DNA from: Yersinia frederiksenii ATCC 33641
Lineage (GTDB): Bacteria > Pseudomonadota > Gammaproteobacteria > Enterobacterales > Enterobacteriaceae
DNA length: 64,000 nt
Direction of reading: 5' to 3'
Assembly (NCBI RefSeq): GCF_000754805.1
Contig: NZ_KN150731.1
Location: 2,147,559-2,211,558 of the forward strand
Below the pieces are notes generated by a model. The model ran no database searches and was not told the origin of the DNA. It saw nothing but the letters and a program-made list of their open reading frames with translations. A program made the position numbers and the translations under genes. Shown here one piece after another: positions 38,960 to 49,377 of this stretch (positions within the stretch are counted from its first letter, which is position 1; each line of letters begins with the position of its first letter).

Positions 38960-39762
38960 CTTATAACCCAAATCTGGCTTTGTTCCGACTCTTCGTTTCC
39001 CTAGCGCTATTAACCATTTTAATTGTCTACGGCTACGCAATATATCCTATTGAAATACCAATGGATTTAATGGCTCGTCGCCAACCGCCCTCTCTGTCTT
39101 ATTGGTTTGGTACCGACAGTTTAGGCCGCGATTTGTGGCTGCGCTGTTTCCAGGGCATGACCACTAGCCTACAAATTGGTTTGATTGCAGCTTTTGTCAG
39201 CGGCCTGTTGGCGATGCTCGCTGCCAGTTTAAGTGCGGTCAATAAAACGCTGGATTATCTTATTCGTGGGCTGATTGATAGCATGCTGGCATTGCCGCAT
39301 TTACTACTATTGGTGCTGATTTGCTTCACGTTAGGTGGGGGGAAACACGGTGTTATTCTGGCGGTGGCATTAACCCATTGGCCAAAGCTTGCCTTGATTT
39401 TGCGTGCCGAAATCTTACGTATTCGTGAAACCGATTACGTTATGCTTTCTCATCGGCTAGGTAATAGTAATTTTTACCGTTGGCGTCATCATCTGCTACC
39501 GTTATTACTGCCACAATGGATTGTTGGCACCTTGCTGATGTTCCCCCATGCGGTGTTACACAGTGCGGCATTGAGTTTTCTGGGGTTTGGCTTGTCACCT
39601 CATGAGCCGTCGTTGGGGATATTATTGGCCGATGCACTGCGCTACCTGAGCAGTGGAGCATGGTGGCTGGCATTTTTTCCGGGCCTGATTTTGGTGAGTT
39701 TGGTATTGATTTTTGACCAGTTTGCCCGATCACTGCAACAACTCTGGGTGAGGATAGCCTGA
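38956..39762 (+). CDS. yntC: Nickel ABC transporter permease YntC
   Basis: A 268-residue permease of the DppC/NikC type. The conserved FGTDSLGRDLWLR motif near residue 50 is typical of this half of peptide/nickel importers, and the coupling loop lies near residues 150-175. It forms the membrane channel with YntB. Its ends overlap yntB (ATGA) and yntD (TGATG). Confidence 0.89.
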   Translation: MTYNPNLALFRLFVSLALLTILIVYGYAIYPIEIPMDLMARRQPPSLSYWFGTDSLGRDLWLRCFQGMTTSLQIGLIAAFVSGLLAMLAASLSAVNKTLDYLIRGLIDSMLALPHLLLLVLICFTLGGGKHGVILAVALTHWPKLALILRAEILRIRETDYVMLSHRLGNSNFYRWRHHLLPLLLPQWIVGTLLMFPHAVLHSAALSFLGFGLSPHEPSLGILLADALRYLSSGAWWLAFFPGLILVSLVLIFDQFARSLQQLWVRIA

Positions 39763-40568
39763 TGCTGAAATTTTCAAGCTTTGCCATTGATGTTGCCCAC
39801 TATCGCTGGCTAGGGCGAAAAACCTGGCACCCTTTGCTGAGTAATATTTCGCTGGAAGTGAATCCGGGGGAATTGGTCGCGCTAGTCGGTGGCAGTGGTG
39901 AGGGCAAGAGCCTGTTACTGCAAAGTGTCTTGGGTTTGTTGCCAGATAATATGCGCTGTCATGGTGAAATTATCCTTGATGGAGAGGTTTTATGTGCTCA
40001 GGACAAAATCGAGCGGCGCGGTAAAACCTTATGTTACGTGCCTCAAGGGGTGAGTGCGCTGAATCCCTTGATTAAAGTTGGCTCGCAAATGACCCGGGCA
40101 GCACAACTCAGTGGGGTAAAACTGCGGCTGGAAGATGTCGCCATGCAATTGCAAACCTACAACCTCGCACCGGGCTTGGTACATGATTTCCCTCGTCAAC
40201 TCTCTGGGGGAATGGCAAAGCGAGTACTTACTAGCTGTGCGACACTGACGAATGCCCGCTATATCTTGGCGGATGAAGTCACCTCATGGTTAGATGAAGA
40301 ACATGCCTGTCAGTTACTCACCCATTTACGTGCTTTTTGCCAGCAAGGGCGCGGAATTTTATGGGTAACCCATGACTTAGCGCTAGCAGCGCGTTTCGCC
40401 GACAAAATAGCGGTCTTACACCAAGGTGAATTGCACGAGACACTGAGCGCCGATGAATTGAAAAATAACGGTGGCAGCCTATGGTTGCAATCACTGTGGG
40501 CAGCATTGCCGGAGCAACAATTTGTTAGCCAGGCGCAGTCGTTAACGGAGGTGGCAGAGTATGTTTAG
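39762..40568 (+). CDS. yntD: Nickel ABC transporter ATPase YntD
   Basis: A 268-residue nucleotide-binding protein. Walker A GGSGEGKSLL, signature LSGGMAKR and Walker B ILADEVTS are present, as is the H-loop in VTHDLALA. It energises nickel uptake together with YntE, in the way of the NikD/NikE or DppD/DppF pair. Start overlaps the yntC stop and the end overlaps yntE by 8 bases. Confidence 0.88.
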   Translation: MLKFSSFAIDVAHYRWLGRKTWHPLLSNISLEVNPGELVALVGGSGEGKSLLLQSVLGLLPDNMRCHGEIILDGEVLCAQDKIERRGKTLCYVPQGVSALNPLIKVGSQMTRAAQLSGVKLRLEDVAMQLQTYNLAPGLVHDFPRQLSGGMAKRVLTSCATLTNARYILADEVTSWLDEEHACQLLTHLRAFCQQGRGILWVTHDLALAARFADKIAVLHQGELHETLSADELKNNGGSLWLQSLWAALPEQQFVSQAQSLTEVAEYV

Positions 40569-41226
40569 CGTCGATAATCTGACCATTGTCCAAGGTGGGA
40601 AGCGGCTGTGGGATTCTGTCTCATTTTCATTGATGCCGGGAGAGCGGTTAGGTATTTCAGCTCCCAGTGGTTTTGGTAAAACGACTTTAGGGCGAGTATT
40701 GGCACAATGGCAGTCGGCGACGTCAGGTCAAATTCGAGTCGGCGGGGCTTTACTGGCTAAAAAAGGGTATTGCCCAGTTCAATTGGTTCCTCAACACCCG
40801 GAACAGAGCTTTCACCCTTACCGGACCACCGGTGAGAGTTTGCATGATGCCTGGCAGCCAGATGCCCGGTGGCTTGAGCGGATGGTGGTTAATCCGGATT
40901 GGCTAAAACGTCGACCCGATGAGCTCTCTGGGGGAGAATTGGCCCGAATTGCCTTGTTGCGCGCATTGGACCCTCGAACTCGTTATTTAATTGCGGATGA
41001 AGTGACCGCACAACTGGATGCTCATATTCAAGCGCAAGTTTGGCAAGTATTACTCGAAGAGACCGCTCGTCGTCCATTGGGGTTAATTATTTTCAGTCAC
41101 AACAAATCGTTATTAGAGAAAGTGTGTTCACGGATATGGATACCCGAAAGAGAGAGTGAAAAGACTCTTTATCCAAGACCACAGATTAGACCCCATCTTG
41201 GTTTGGCGATGATAAAAATAGGATGA
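40561..41226 (+). CDS. yntE: Nickel ABC transporter ATPase YntE
   Basis: A 221-residue ATPase, the last gene of yntABCDE. Walker A APSGFGKTTL, signature LSGGELAR, Walker B LIADEVTAQLD and the H-loop in FSHNK are visible. It is somewhat shorter than the dipeptide-type ATPases because the C-terminal oligopeptide domain is missing. A 1.1-kb AT-rich gap separates it from ureA. Confidence 0.88.
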   Translation: MFSVDNLTIVQGGKRLWDSVSFSLMPGERLGISAPSGFGKTTLGRVLAQWQSATSGQIRVGGALLAKKGYCPVQLVPQHPEQSFHPYRTTGESLHDAWQPDARWLERMVVNPDWLKRRPDELSGGELARIALLRALDPRTRYLIADEVTAQLDAHIQAQVWQVLLEETARRPLGLIIFSHNKSLLEKVCSRIWIPERESEKTLYPRPQIRPHLGLAMIKIG

Positions 41227-42362
41227 TTATTAGTAATTATTAATAGGTGTAGCATTAAGAGTTAACGACGAAATAATAATTCAGCGTGATAATCTCATGC
41301 TGGAAAGAAGGCTTTATCTTATTTCAAATTATAAATACCTTGATTAAGGTCATATTATTCTTAACTGGGTGGATAACGTTTTGCCATAAAAAGTTAATAA
41401 TAATTAATATGCCAGATAGACAGGTTTAAATTAATAAATTGAGATATAGATAAATATTCGGCAGTGACAAATTTAATCCAGAAGGCGGTTTTGCTGTTCA
41501 ATCTGGCATGTGCTATTTTGTGAGGTTAAATTCACCTCAGATTTACTTAGGTTTTTCATCTATATACTCGTATTTTACTAGCATAAAACCCTAATCAGAT
41601 AGGGCCGTAATACTTTATTTTCGATAAATAAAAACCCCTTAAATAAAATTTGTAACCATTTGATTTTAATTTAAAAAATCATTTTAAATGTAAATGATAT
41701 ACAGTCATGCATATTAAATTTGTAATTAATGATGAATTTTTCAGGTTTTGGACTATATTGGTTAAAGATGTTTTTTTATAGCAAACCCTTGATTTATAGC
41801 CATCTCTGCTACAAAAAATCATACTAAAATCTTGTTTTGGAAAAAAGGGGCTCACTAGCTATGACATCAGCCATAGAAGGCAAACGATTAACCGGCTCAT
41901 CCCCATGTTTATTACTGTTGATAAATAGAGTCATACTTTTCTTTTTCAGTAAACAAATATTAATAAGCACGACTTTAGTATTGCTTGAGATAACTAAAAA
42001 CGGTAGAAAATACCTACCCATAAAAATCATCATACAAAAAATTCAACGAGATAATATTGTTATTTGCCATTGTAGTTATCTGCTATGTGATAGATGAATA
42101 GTCGTTTTCAGTCAGTTGTGCAGCAGAAAAGGTTACCGAATAAATATCTGGCAGCAGATTGATAGTAATTAAAATGTAGTATCAGAATTCGAATGAAGGA
42201 GCGGGCAGGAATACAGGAGGATACAGTTAAATTCTGAAACAAGCTCCAGGGCCTATTTTATCAGTAACAACAAGGGATAACGCTTTATAGACAAGTTTTA
42301 GAGCTTATAGGTTGTTTTTCTTACTCTCACTTTAACTTTCTTAACCAGATACAGGAGGGCTT
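41227..42362. promoter_or_regulatory. Long AT-rich spacer between ynt and ure operons
   Basis: A 1136-base stretch without a convincing gene. Short open frames on both strands around 41824-42097 lack ribosome binding sites and overlap one another. GAGGT and ACCTC (near 41521-41537) form a small hairpin. The urease promoter must lie here, most likely in the last 250 bases, and AGGAGGG just before ureA is its ribosome binding site. No terminator for yntE was found. Confidence 0.5.
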
Positions 42363-42665
42363 ATGCAGCTCACCCCAAGAGAAGTTGAAAAGCTCATGAT
42401 CTACACGCTGTCTGATGTGGCGTTCAAACGCAAAGCGCGTGGCTTGAAACTCAATTATCCGGAAGCCGTTTCTATTATTACAGTGACTGCAATGGAAGGG
42501 GCCAGAGATGGTAAATCCGTTGAAGATGTCATGAAAGAAGCCAGCAAAGTTCTCACTAAAGATGATGTGATGGATGGGGTAGCTGATCTGATTCCGAATG
42601 TTCAGGTTGAAGCGATTTTTACTGACGGTAGCCGTTTGGTCACAGTGCACGATCCCATTAAATAA
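42363..42665 (+). CDS. ureA: Urease gamma subunit
   Basis: A 100-residue structural subunit of nickel urease, beginning [20 protein letters not shown], the standard gamma-chain start, with [10 protein letters not shown] near residue 30. Strong AGGAGG lies 6 bases upstream. First gene of ureABCEFGD. Urease hydrolyses urea to ammonia and carbon dioxide and in yersiniae protects cells in acid. Confidence 0.96.
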   Translation: MQLTPREVEKLMIYTLSDVAFKRKARGLKLNYPEAVSIITVTAMEGARDGKSVEDVMKEASKVLTKDDVMDGVADLIPNVQVEAIFTDGSRLVTVHDPIK

Positions 42666-42731
42666 TAGATGGTCATGAGTAACGGCAGCATGCGAGTAAA
42701 ACCTGAATTGAATATTGCAGAGGATTAAAGC

Positions 42732-43190
42732 ATGAGCGCAAAGAAAGGCACTAGCACTAAAGGCATTAGCACAAAAGGCACCACAGAAAAAAATATCCCC
42801 CTCGGTGGCTGCATTTTAGCTGATGAGCCGATCACCTTTAATGAGAATAAACCCGTTACCAAAGTTAAAGTCCGTAACACCGGTGACCGGCCAATCCAAG
42901 TGGGTTCCCACTTCCACTTCTTTGAAGCTAACCGCGCACTTGAGTTTGATCGTACCGCGGCTTATGGCAAACGACTGAATATCTCCTCAACTACCGCAAT
43001 CCGCTTTGAACCCGGTGATGAAACTGAAGTTTCGCTTATTCCTTTCGGGGGCAAGCAAACACTGTATGGTTTTAATAACCTGGTCGATGGCTGGACCGGT
43101 GAGGGTGTCGTTCCTAATAGTGAACGCCCGGATAAGCTCGAGGCTATCCGCCGAGCAGCGGCACGTGGTTTCAAATCATCATCTAAATAA
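42732..43190 (+). CDS. ureB: Urease beta subunit
   Basis: A 152-residue structural subunit. The conserved part begins at [11 protein letters not shown] (about residue 21) and includes [18 protein letters not shown] and [15 protein letters not shown]. The first 20 residues are a Lys/Thr/Ser-rich extension with repeated STKG, typical of Yersinia UreB but variable in sequence between species. It lies 66 bases after ureA. Confidence 0.95.
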   Translation: MSAKKGTSTKGISTKGTTEKNIPLGGCILADEPITFNENKPVTKVKVRNTGDRPIQVGSHFHFFEANRALEFDRTAAYGKRLNISSTTAIRFEPGDETEVSLIPFGGKQTLYGFNNLVDGWTGEGVVPNSERPDKLEAIRRAAARGFKSSSK

Positions 43191-43277
43191 CACCTTATCT
43201 CAATGAAAATCATCGAAATTCGCATACGTGTAATTAAGTAGCCTGTTACACGCACCGGAAAAAGAAAGGAGCGACAG

Positions 43278-44996
43278 ATGCCTCAAATTTCTCGGCAAGA
43301 ATACGCGGGTCTATTTGGCCCAACGACGGGTGATAAAATACGTTTGGGTGACACCAATCTATTTATTGAAATCGAAAAAGATCTGCGTGGATATGGTGAC
43401 GAGTCGGTTTATGGCGGTGGTAAGTCTTTGCGTGATGGGATGGGGGCGAATAACCATCTGACCCGCGATAACGGTGTACTGGATTTAGTGATAACCAACG
43501 TCACCATTGTTGATGCCCGCCTAGGGGTGATTAAAGCAGATGTCGGTATCCGCGATGGTAAAATTGCCGGTATTGGTAAAAGTGGTAACCCTGGTGTGAT
43601 GGACGGCGTGACACCGGGTATGGTGGTTGGGGTTAGTACCGATGCCATTTCAGGCGAGCATTTGATTCTCACTGCTGCCGGTATTGATAGCCATATTCAC
43701 TTTATCTCTCCACAGCAGGCTTATCATGCGTTATCCAATGGTGTGACCACCTTCTTTGGTGGGGGAATTGGCCCAACCGATGGGACGAATGGGACGACTG
43801 TGACGCCAGGCCCATGGAATATTCGTCAGATGCTGCGTTCAATCGAAGGTCTGCCTGTCAACATCGGTCTTCTGGGGAAAGGTAACTCTTACGGGCGCGG
43901 TCCTCTTATCGAACAAGCAATAGCGGGTGTTGCCGGTTATAAAGTCCACGAAGATTGGGGGGCGACTGCGAACGCTATCCGCCATTCATTGCGGATGGCG
44001 GATGAAATGGATATTCAGGTTTCCGTGCATACTGACAGTTTGAACGAATGCGGCTATGTGGAAGATACCATTGATGCATTTGAAGGCCGCACTATTCATA
44101 CCTTCCATACCGAAGGGGCGGGTGGTGGCCATGCACCGGATATCATCCGAGTCGCCAGCCAACCTAACGTGCTACCAAGTTCAACCAACCCAACCTTGCC
44201 ATACGGTATTAACAGTCAGGCTGAACTGTTCGACATGATTATGGTGTGCCATAACCTCAACCCAAATGTGCCTGCAGATGTCTCTTTTGCTGAAAGCCGT
44301 GTACGCCCAGAAACCATCGCCGCAGAAAACGTACTGCACGATATGGGGGTTATCTCCATGTTCTCCAGTGACTCGCAAGCCATGGGGCGTGTCGGGGAAA
44401 ACTGGTTGCGCATTATGCAAACAGCCAATGCGATGAAAGCGTCGCGCGGCAAATTACCAGAAGATGCCGCGGGTAACGATAACTTCCGCGTACTGCGCTA
44501 TGTGGCAAAAATCACTATTAACCCGGCTATTGCACAAGGTGTCAGCCATGTCATTGGCTCCATTGAAGTGGGCAAAATGGCCGATCTGGTGCTGTGGGAC
44601 CCGCGCTTCTTCGGTGCCAAACCTAAGCTGGTTATCAAAGGTGGCATGATCAATTGGGCAGCAATGGGCGACCCTAACGCATCACTGCCAACACCACAAC
44701 CCGTGTTCTATCGGCCAATGTTTGGTGCGATGGGCAAAACACTGCAAGACACTTGCGTCACCTTCGTTTCTCAGGCTGCACTTGATGATGGTGTGAAAGA
44801 GAAAGCTGGACTCGATCGTCAGGTTATTGCCGTTAAGAACTGTCGTACTATTTCTAAATACGATTTGGTACGCAATGACCAAACACCAAACATTGAAGTG
44901 GATCCAGAAACCTTTGCGGTGAAAGTGGATGGCGTGCATGCCACCTGTGAGCCTATTGATACAGCGGCAATGAACCAGCGCTACTTCTTTGGCTAA
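43278..44996 (+). CDS. ureC: Urease alpha (catalytic) subunit
   Basis: A 572-residue catalytic chain. Nickel ligands include His139 and His141 in DSHIHF and the lysine to be carbamylated, Lys222, in [10 protein letters not shown]. The mobile flap carries Cys324 and His325 in MVCHNL, and the later Asp ligand lies in [11 protein letters not shown]. The whole length is intact. AAAGGAG lies 6 bases before the ATG. A hairpin at 43227-43252 separates it from ureB. Confidence 0.97.
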   Translation: MPQISRQEYAGLFGPTTGDKIRLGDTNLFIEIEKDLRGYGDESVYGGGKSLRDGMGANNHLTRDNGVLDLVITNVTIVDARLGVIKADVGIRDGKIAGIGKSGNPGVMDGVTPGMVVGVSTDAISGEHLILTAAGIDSHIHFISPQQAYHALSNGVTTFFGGGIGPTDGTNGTTVTPGPWNIRQMLRSIEGLPVNIGLLGKGNSYGRGPLIEQAIAGVAGYKVHEDWGATANAIRHSLRMADEMDIQVSVHTDSLNECGYVEDTIDAFEGRTIHTFHTEGAGGGHAPDIIRVASQPNVLPSSTNPTLPYGINSQAELFDMIMVCHNLNPNVPADVSFAESRVRPETIAAENVLHDMGVISMFSSDSQAMGRVGENWLRIMQTANAMKASRGKLPEDAAGNDNFRVLRYVAKITINPAIAQGVSHVIGSIEVGKMADLVLWDPRFFGAKPKLVIKGGMINWAAMGDPNASLPTPQPVFYRPMFGAMGKTLQDTCVTFVSQAALDDGVKEKAGLDRQVIAVKNCRTISKYDLVRNDQTPNIEVDPETFAVKVDGVHATCEPIDTAAMNQRYFFG

Positions 44997-45157
44997 TAGA
45001 TGAGTCTGGACGCAAATCCAGTTTATATAAGCATTCAGCTTGCCCATAGTAAGTGTCATCTGGCTTTTGGATGGGGCGATCAACAATTGCTGGGATGAAT
45101 GGCACAGAAAAGGATTTCATTACTGTGGGCAACTGACAGTCGCAGGGAGTCAATAAC

Positions 45158-45850
45158 ATGATTTTGATAGAGCACATTCTTGGCAATGTGAAAAAAGATC
45201 CGGTTTGGCAGACAAAGCTCAAAGATGCCACTTTCGATATCTTGGTCTTGGATCAGCGGGAGGCGCAAAAAAGCCGCTGCCGTAAATCCAGTACCCAAGG
45301 TCTGGATCTCGGTATTTCTCTCGACCGAAACGTTGTTCTTGCTGATGGTGATGTGCTGGCATGGGATGAAAAAACCCATGTCGCTGTCGTGGTCCAAATC
45401 AATTTGCGTGATGTGATGGTGATTGACTTAAGCGAGCTGAAAAGCCGTTCACCGGATGAGTTGATCAAAACCTGCTTTGAGCTTGGACATGCGCTGGGCA
45501 ACCAGCACTGGAAAGCGGTCACTAAAAATAATGAGGTTTTTGTGCCTCTGACCGTTGCCACCACCATGATGGACTCTGTCATGAGAACTCATGGCTTCCA
45601 ACATTTGCCTTTCCGTTTTGTTAAAGGGGAAGAGATTCTGCCATTACTCAGCAATTCTGAAGCCCGGCTACTGTTTGGCGGCGCAGAAGACACTGATACC
45701 CATGTGCATGTGGCCAGTCCTCTGGATGAGCCGCATGGTTCCGGTTTACATATTCACGGCATTCATTCTCACGGCGATGGACATTCACATAGCCATGATA
45801 GTGGCCAGGGTCACAGCCACGCTGATCACGACCACGATCATAAACACTGA
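45158..45850 (+). CDS. ureE: Urease accessory nickel chaperone UreE
   Basis: A 230-residue metallochaperone that brings nickel to the urease apoenzyme. After the peptide-binding and metal-binding domains, the C terminus (from about residue 185) is very rich in His/Asp/Gly, with repeated HSH and HDHDHKH clusters, a nickel-storage tail. It is 161 bases after ureC in the same operon. Confidence 0.95.
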   Translation: MILIEHILGNVKKDPVWQTKLKDATFDILVLDQREAQKSRCRKSSTQGLDLGISLDRNVVLADGDVLAWDEKTHVAVVVQINLRDVMVIDLSELKSRSPDELIKTCFELGHALGNQHWKAVTKNNEVFVPLTVATTMMDSVMRTHGFQHLPFRFVKGEEILPLLSNSEARLLFGGAEDTDTHVHVASPLDEPHGSGLHIHGIHSHGDGHSHSHDSGQGHSHADHDHDHKH

Positions 45851-45870
45851 TCCGGCAGGGGGGCACCGCA

Positions 45871-46557
45871 ATGAATGCATCAGATCTCATTCGTATCATG
45901 CAATTTGGTGATTCCGTACTGCCGGTCGGGGCCTTTACCTTTTCCAATGGTGTGGAATCGGCTATCCAGACCGGGGTGGTGCATGACGTGCTAACACTAA
46001 AAGGCTTTGTACTCACGGCGCTAAAGCAGGCCGCTAGCTGTGATGGAATGGGGGTTGTCGCTGCTCATAGAGCAGTAGTCGCCGATGATCGCGACGGTAT
46101 TATCCGGGCTGATTGGGCCGTCAATAACCGCAAGTTAAATGAAGAAAGCCGCCTGATGGCAACCCGAATGGGGAAAAAACTGGCTGAGATGTCCATTCAT
46201 GTGGTGGAGCATCCACTGATTAGCTGGTGGCTAGAGCAGATAAAGAGTGGTAATACCGCCGGGACTTATCCCGTGACTCAGGCGGTGGTGATGGCAGCAC
46301 AAGGGATTGGGCAGCGGGAAGTGGTCGTGATGCATCAATATGGTGTAGCGATGACGATTTTAAGTGCGGCTATGCGTTTGATGCGCGTTACCCATTTCGA
46401 CACCCAACATATTTTATTTGAATTAAATCATGATATTGAGAAGTTCTGTGATGTTGCCGAGATTGGCGATATTGAGCAGATGTCTTCTTATGTCCCCATT
46501 GTGGATGTTTTGGCGGCGGTGCATGTGAAAGCGCACGTCCGCTTATTTAGTAATTAA
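45871..46557 (+). CDS. ureF: Urease accessory protein UreF
   Basis: A 228-residue all-helical accessory protein that joins UreD and UreG in the activation complex. The N-terminal [19 protein letters not shown] is the typical UreF signature. It begins 20 bases after ureE with AGGGGGG-type ribosome binding sequence upstream. Confidence 0.94.
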   Translation: MNASDLIRIMQFGDSVLPVGAFTFSNGVESAIQTGVVHDVLTLKGFVLTALKQAASCDGMGVVAAHRAVVADDRDGIIRADWAVNNRKLNEESRLMATRMGKKLAEMSIHVVEHPLISWWLEQIKSGNTAGTYPVTQAVVMAAQGIGQREVVVMHQYGVAMTILSAAMRLMRVTHFDTQHILFELNHDIEKFCDVAEIGDIEQMSSYVPIVDVLAAVHVKAHVRLFSN

Positions 46558-46637
46558 TAAGAATGAATTCTGAATACTGGGTTTTTCTGCCGACCGAGTA
46601 CAGACCAACATCAGATTGCAATAAAGAGGATTATCCC

Positions 46638-47303
46638 GTGAATAGCCATTCAACTGACAAACGTAAAAAGATAACTCGTATAGGTATTGGCGGCCCGGTA
46701 GGTTCAGGTAAAACCGCTATTATTGAAGTGATTACCCCTATTTTGATTAAACGGGGTATTAAGCCACTGATTATTACCAATGACATCGTGACTACCGAAG
46801 ATGCCAAGCAGGTAAAACGCACCCTGAAAGGCATTCTGGATGAAGAGAAGATCCTCGGAGTGGAGACGGGGGCTTGCCCGCATACTGCGGTGCGTGAAGA
46901 TCCGAGTATGAATATCGCTGCGGTAGAAGATATGGAGGAGCGCTTTCCTGAGAGCGACCTTATCATGATTGAAAGTGGCGGCGACAACCTGACACTGACC
47001 TTCAGCCCGGCACTGGCCGACTTCTATATCTATGTTATTGATGTGGCTGAAGGTGAAAAAATTCCGCGTAAAAATGGCCCTGGTTTGGTGCAGGCAGATA
47101 TTCTGGTCATCAATAAAATTGACCTCGCGCCTTATGTCGGTGCCAGTTTGGATGTGATGGAGAGTGATACTAAAGTGGTGCGCGGCGGTCGTCCTTATAT
47201 CCTAACCAACTGTAAAACCGGACAAGGTATTGAAGAACTGGTGGATATGATTATGCGCGACTTCCTGTTTACTCACGTACAGCCGCAAGGAGAGCATGCA
47301 TGA
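46638..47303 (+). CDS. ureG: Urease accessory GTPase UreG
   Basis: A 221-residue SIMIBI-class GTPase delivering nickel at the cost of GTP. The P-loop GGPVGSGKT, nickel-binding [10 protein letters not shown] (CPH motif) and switch ESGGDNL are intact. The start is GTG at 46638, 7 bases after AAGAGGA, giving [11 protein letters not shown] as in other yersiniae; a frame open from 46563 is rejected. It overlaps ureD by 4 bases. Confidence 0.95.
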   Translation: MNSHSTDKRKKITRIGIGGPVGSGKTAIIEVITPILIKRGIKPLIITNDIVTTEDAKQVKRTLKGILDEEKILGVETGACPHTAVREDPSMNIAAVEDMEERFPESDLIMIESGGDNLTLTFSPALADFYIYVIDVAEGEKIPRKNGPGLVQADILVINKIDLAPYVGASLDVMESDTKVVRGGRPYILTNCKTGQGIEELVDMIMRDFLFTHVQPQGEHA

Positions 47304-48265
47304 CATCGCAGAGCCAGAATATCGTGGAAACTCCTTCACGGGTTCGTGCTCACGCATTAGGTGTTAACGCGCCGGAATTAGCGAAATATCAGGACGAACC
47401 GGCGCAAATGCGTAGCGGGGCAATAGGGAAAAGTGGCTATCTCAAACTGAGATTTGCCAAACGTGAACATCGCAGTATTTTGGCGGAAATGGAAAGACGC
47501 GTGCCGTCGTTGGTGCAAAAGGCGTTGTACTGGGATGAAGAGATGCCGCAATTACCTTGTGTCACCATGATTTCAACGTCGGGCTGTATTTTGCAAGGAG
47601 ACCGGCTGGCCACGGATGTGCTGGTGGAGGCGGGGGCTTGTGCTCATGTCACCACACAGTCGGCGACCAAAGTTCACATGATGAATGCGAATTATGCTTC
47701 ACAGATACAGAATTTCACGGTGGAAGAGGGGGGGTATCTGGAGTTTATGCCGGACCCACTCATCCCTCATCGTAATTCTCGATTTATTACGGAGACCACG
47801 ATTCACATTCATCCTACGGCGACAGCGATTTATTCAGAAGTGCTGATGTCCGGGCGTAAGTATCATCATGAGGATGAGCGCTTTGGTTTTGACGTCTATT
47901 CATCGCGAGTAGCGGCACACAATTTGGCAGGTAAAGAGCTGTTTGTTGAGAAGTATGTATTGGAACCAAAGTCAGAGAGCCTTGATGCCACTGGCGTAAT
48001 GCAATCATTTGATGCATTTGGCAATGTGATTTTATTAACGCCCAAAGAGCACCATGAGCGAATTCTGGCGCGAGTGCCCGCCCATTTCGATATCAAGGGG
48101 GGGATCGCCAGTGGGGCAACTCGCTTGCCAAATGACTGCGGCATTGTGTTTAAAGCACTGGGTATCGACAGTGCTGGTGTTAAGGCTGAAATACGGCAGT
48201 TCTGGAAAATAGCGCGTGAGGAAATTCTCGGCATAACTTTGCCGGAAAAATTCTTATGGCGCTGA
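47300..48265 (+). CDS. ureD: Urease accessory protein UreD
   Basis: A 321-residue scaffold (called UreH in some species) that binds apo-urease and recruits UreF and UreG. The core motif [10 protein letters not shown] and the [12 protein letters not shown] region fit the family. The order ureABCEFGD, with ureD last, is the Yersinia form. An ERIC fragment follows it. Confidence 0.93.
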   Translation: MTSQSQNIVETPSRVRAHALGVNAPELAKYQDEPAQMRSGAIGKSGYLKLRFAKREHRSILAEMERRVPSLVQKALYWDEEMPQLPCVTMISTSGCILQGDRLATDVLVEAGACAHVTTQSATKVHMMNANYASQIQNFTVEEGGYLEFMPDPLIPHRNSRFITETTIHIHPTATAIYSEVLMSGRKYHHEDERFGFDVYSSRVAAHNLAGKELFVEKYVLEPKSESLDATGVMQSFDAFGNVILLTPKEHHERILARVPAHFDIKGGIASGATRLPNDCGIVFKALGIDSAGVKAEIRQFWKIAREEILGITLPEKFLWR

Positions 48266-48288
48266 AGTGTCATCTCATGTCAGTCAAC

Positions 48289-48363
48289 CATCGCTACATC
48301 AGTAAGTGATTCAGGGAACGAGTGCAGCGAACACCGCTGCGGCTTCCAGTAAGAAGGGTAAAA
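48289..48363. repeat. ERIC right-half fragment in front of yut
   Basis: CTACATCAGTAAGTGATTC, then GAGTGCAGCGAACAC, CTGCGGCTT and the terminal GAAGGGTA follow the second half of the Yersinia ERIC sequence in order. The first half is missing. The end GAAGGGTA lies at the ribosome binding position of yut. Confidence 0.75.
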
Positions 48364-48365
48364 AA

Positions 48366-49355
48366 ATGAATGCGAAAACGGGCAACCAATCCGGCTGGGC
48401 ACAACTGAGTGCTTCAAATGTCTTCATTGAATTTATCGATACAACGCTGCGCGGCTGTGCTCAGGTTATGTTCCAGAATAACCCGCTGACGGGGTTATTC
48501 TTCTTTATTGCGATATTTGTCGGCGCTTATGGTGAGGGCAATCCGGCGGTGGCCTATGGCTGTGTTCTGGGCACTGTGGTTGCGACATTAACCGGGTTAA
48601 CCATGCGTGACCGCCAGTCATGGCGCTCGGGATTATATGGTTATAACGGGTGCCTGGTCGGAGTGGCATTACCCACATTTTTGGTGGCTACACCGGTAGT
48701 TTGGGCTTGTATTGTTTTGGGGAGCATTGTGTCAGTGATTGTTATGGTTTGTATCGCTGATATTTTAAAAACCTGGAAAGTGGCGGCATTAACTGCACCT
48801 TTTGTTCTTACCACTTGGATGATATTACTGGCCAGCTATGCCTTTGCCGGACTACATAGCAGTGGGTTACCCACACCGGTGCTACCCCATCAAATTGTTT
48901 TAGATGCCGGAGCACCCGCAGCGGGCAATATTTTTGTCAGTATGTTTAATGGTGTCTCTGAAGTCTTCTTATTAAGTAGCTTGGTCGGTGGCATTATTTT
49001 TGTCATCGGGCTGTCCATTGCCTCTCTCTGGGCGGCGGTGTTTGCTCTGGGTGGGTCGTTATTGGCACTTTTCACCGCCATATTTTTGGGGGCTGATCCT
49101 GCCAGTATTGATACTGGACTTTATGCTTTCAGTGCGGTATTGACGGCTATCGCATTAGGTTCAACTTTTAATAAACCCAGTTGGCGTGTTTTGATTTATA
49201 CCATTATTGGCGTTATTTTTACGGTAATTGTACAGGGTGCTCTCAACATCTTATTGTCACCTATCGGCATTCCTACCTTGACGATGCCTTTTGTTCTGGC
49301 TTCGTGGTTATTCCTGGTACCGAATAAAGATGTCATGCCAGCCCATAGACAATAG
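48366..49355 (+). CDS. yut: Urea transporter Yut
   Basis: A 330-residue inner-membrane urea channel of the UT (SLC14-like) family with about ten hydrophobic segments. The family motif NPLTGLFFFIAI lies at about residues 38-50, and NGCLVGVALP around residue 90. It lets urea reach the cytosolic urease. ATG 48366 follows GAAGGG by 7 bases. An in-frame GTG at 48306 lies inside an ERIC fragment and would add 20 residues; I consider it less likely. Confidence 0.9.
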   Translation: MNAKTGNQSGWAQLSASNVFIEFIDTTLRGCAQVMFQNNPLTGLFFFIAIFVGAYGEGNPAVAYGCVLGTVVATLTGLTMRDRQSWRSGLYGYNGCLVGVALPTFLVATPVVWACIVLGSIVSVIVMVCIADILKTWKVAALTAPFVLTTWMILLASYAFAGLHSSGLPTPVLPHQIVLDAGAPAAGNIFVSMFNGVSEVFLLSSLVGGIIFVIGLSIASLWAAVFALGGSLLALFTAIFLGADPASIDTGLYAFSAVLTAIALGSTFNKPSWRVLIYTIIGVIFTVIVQGALNILLSPIGIPTLTMPFVLASWLFLVPNKDVMPAHRQ

Positions 49356-49377
49356 CGTTTTATTCTGGAGTACACAC

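Noticed and set aside
41824-42097. Overlapping short frames on both strands in the ynt-ure gap
   Set aside because: No ribosome binding sites, low-complexity hydrophobic products, and mutual overlap; not supported as genes.
45030-45080. ERIC-like stretch between ureC and ureE
   Set aside because: Only AGTAAGTG and a few flanking bases agree with ERIC; the arms and ends do not, so similarity is too weak.
49291-49377. Longer N terminus for nixA overlapping yut
   Set aside because: The frame is open, but CTGGAG before ATG 49378 and the family length support the shorter protein.
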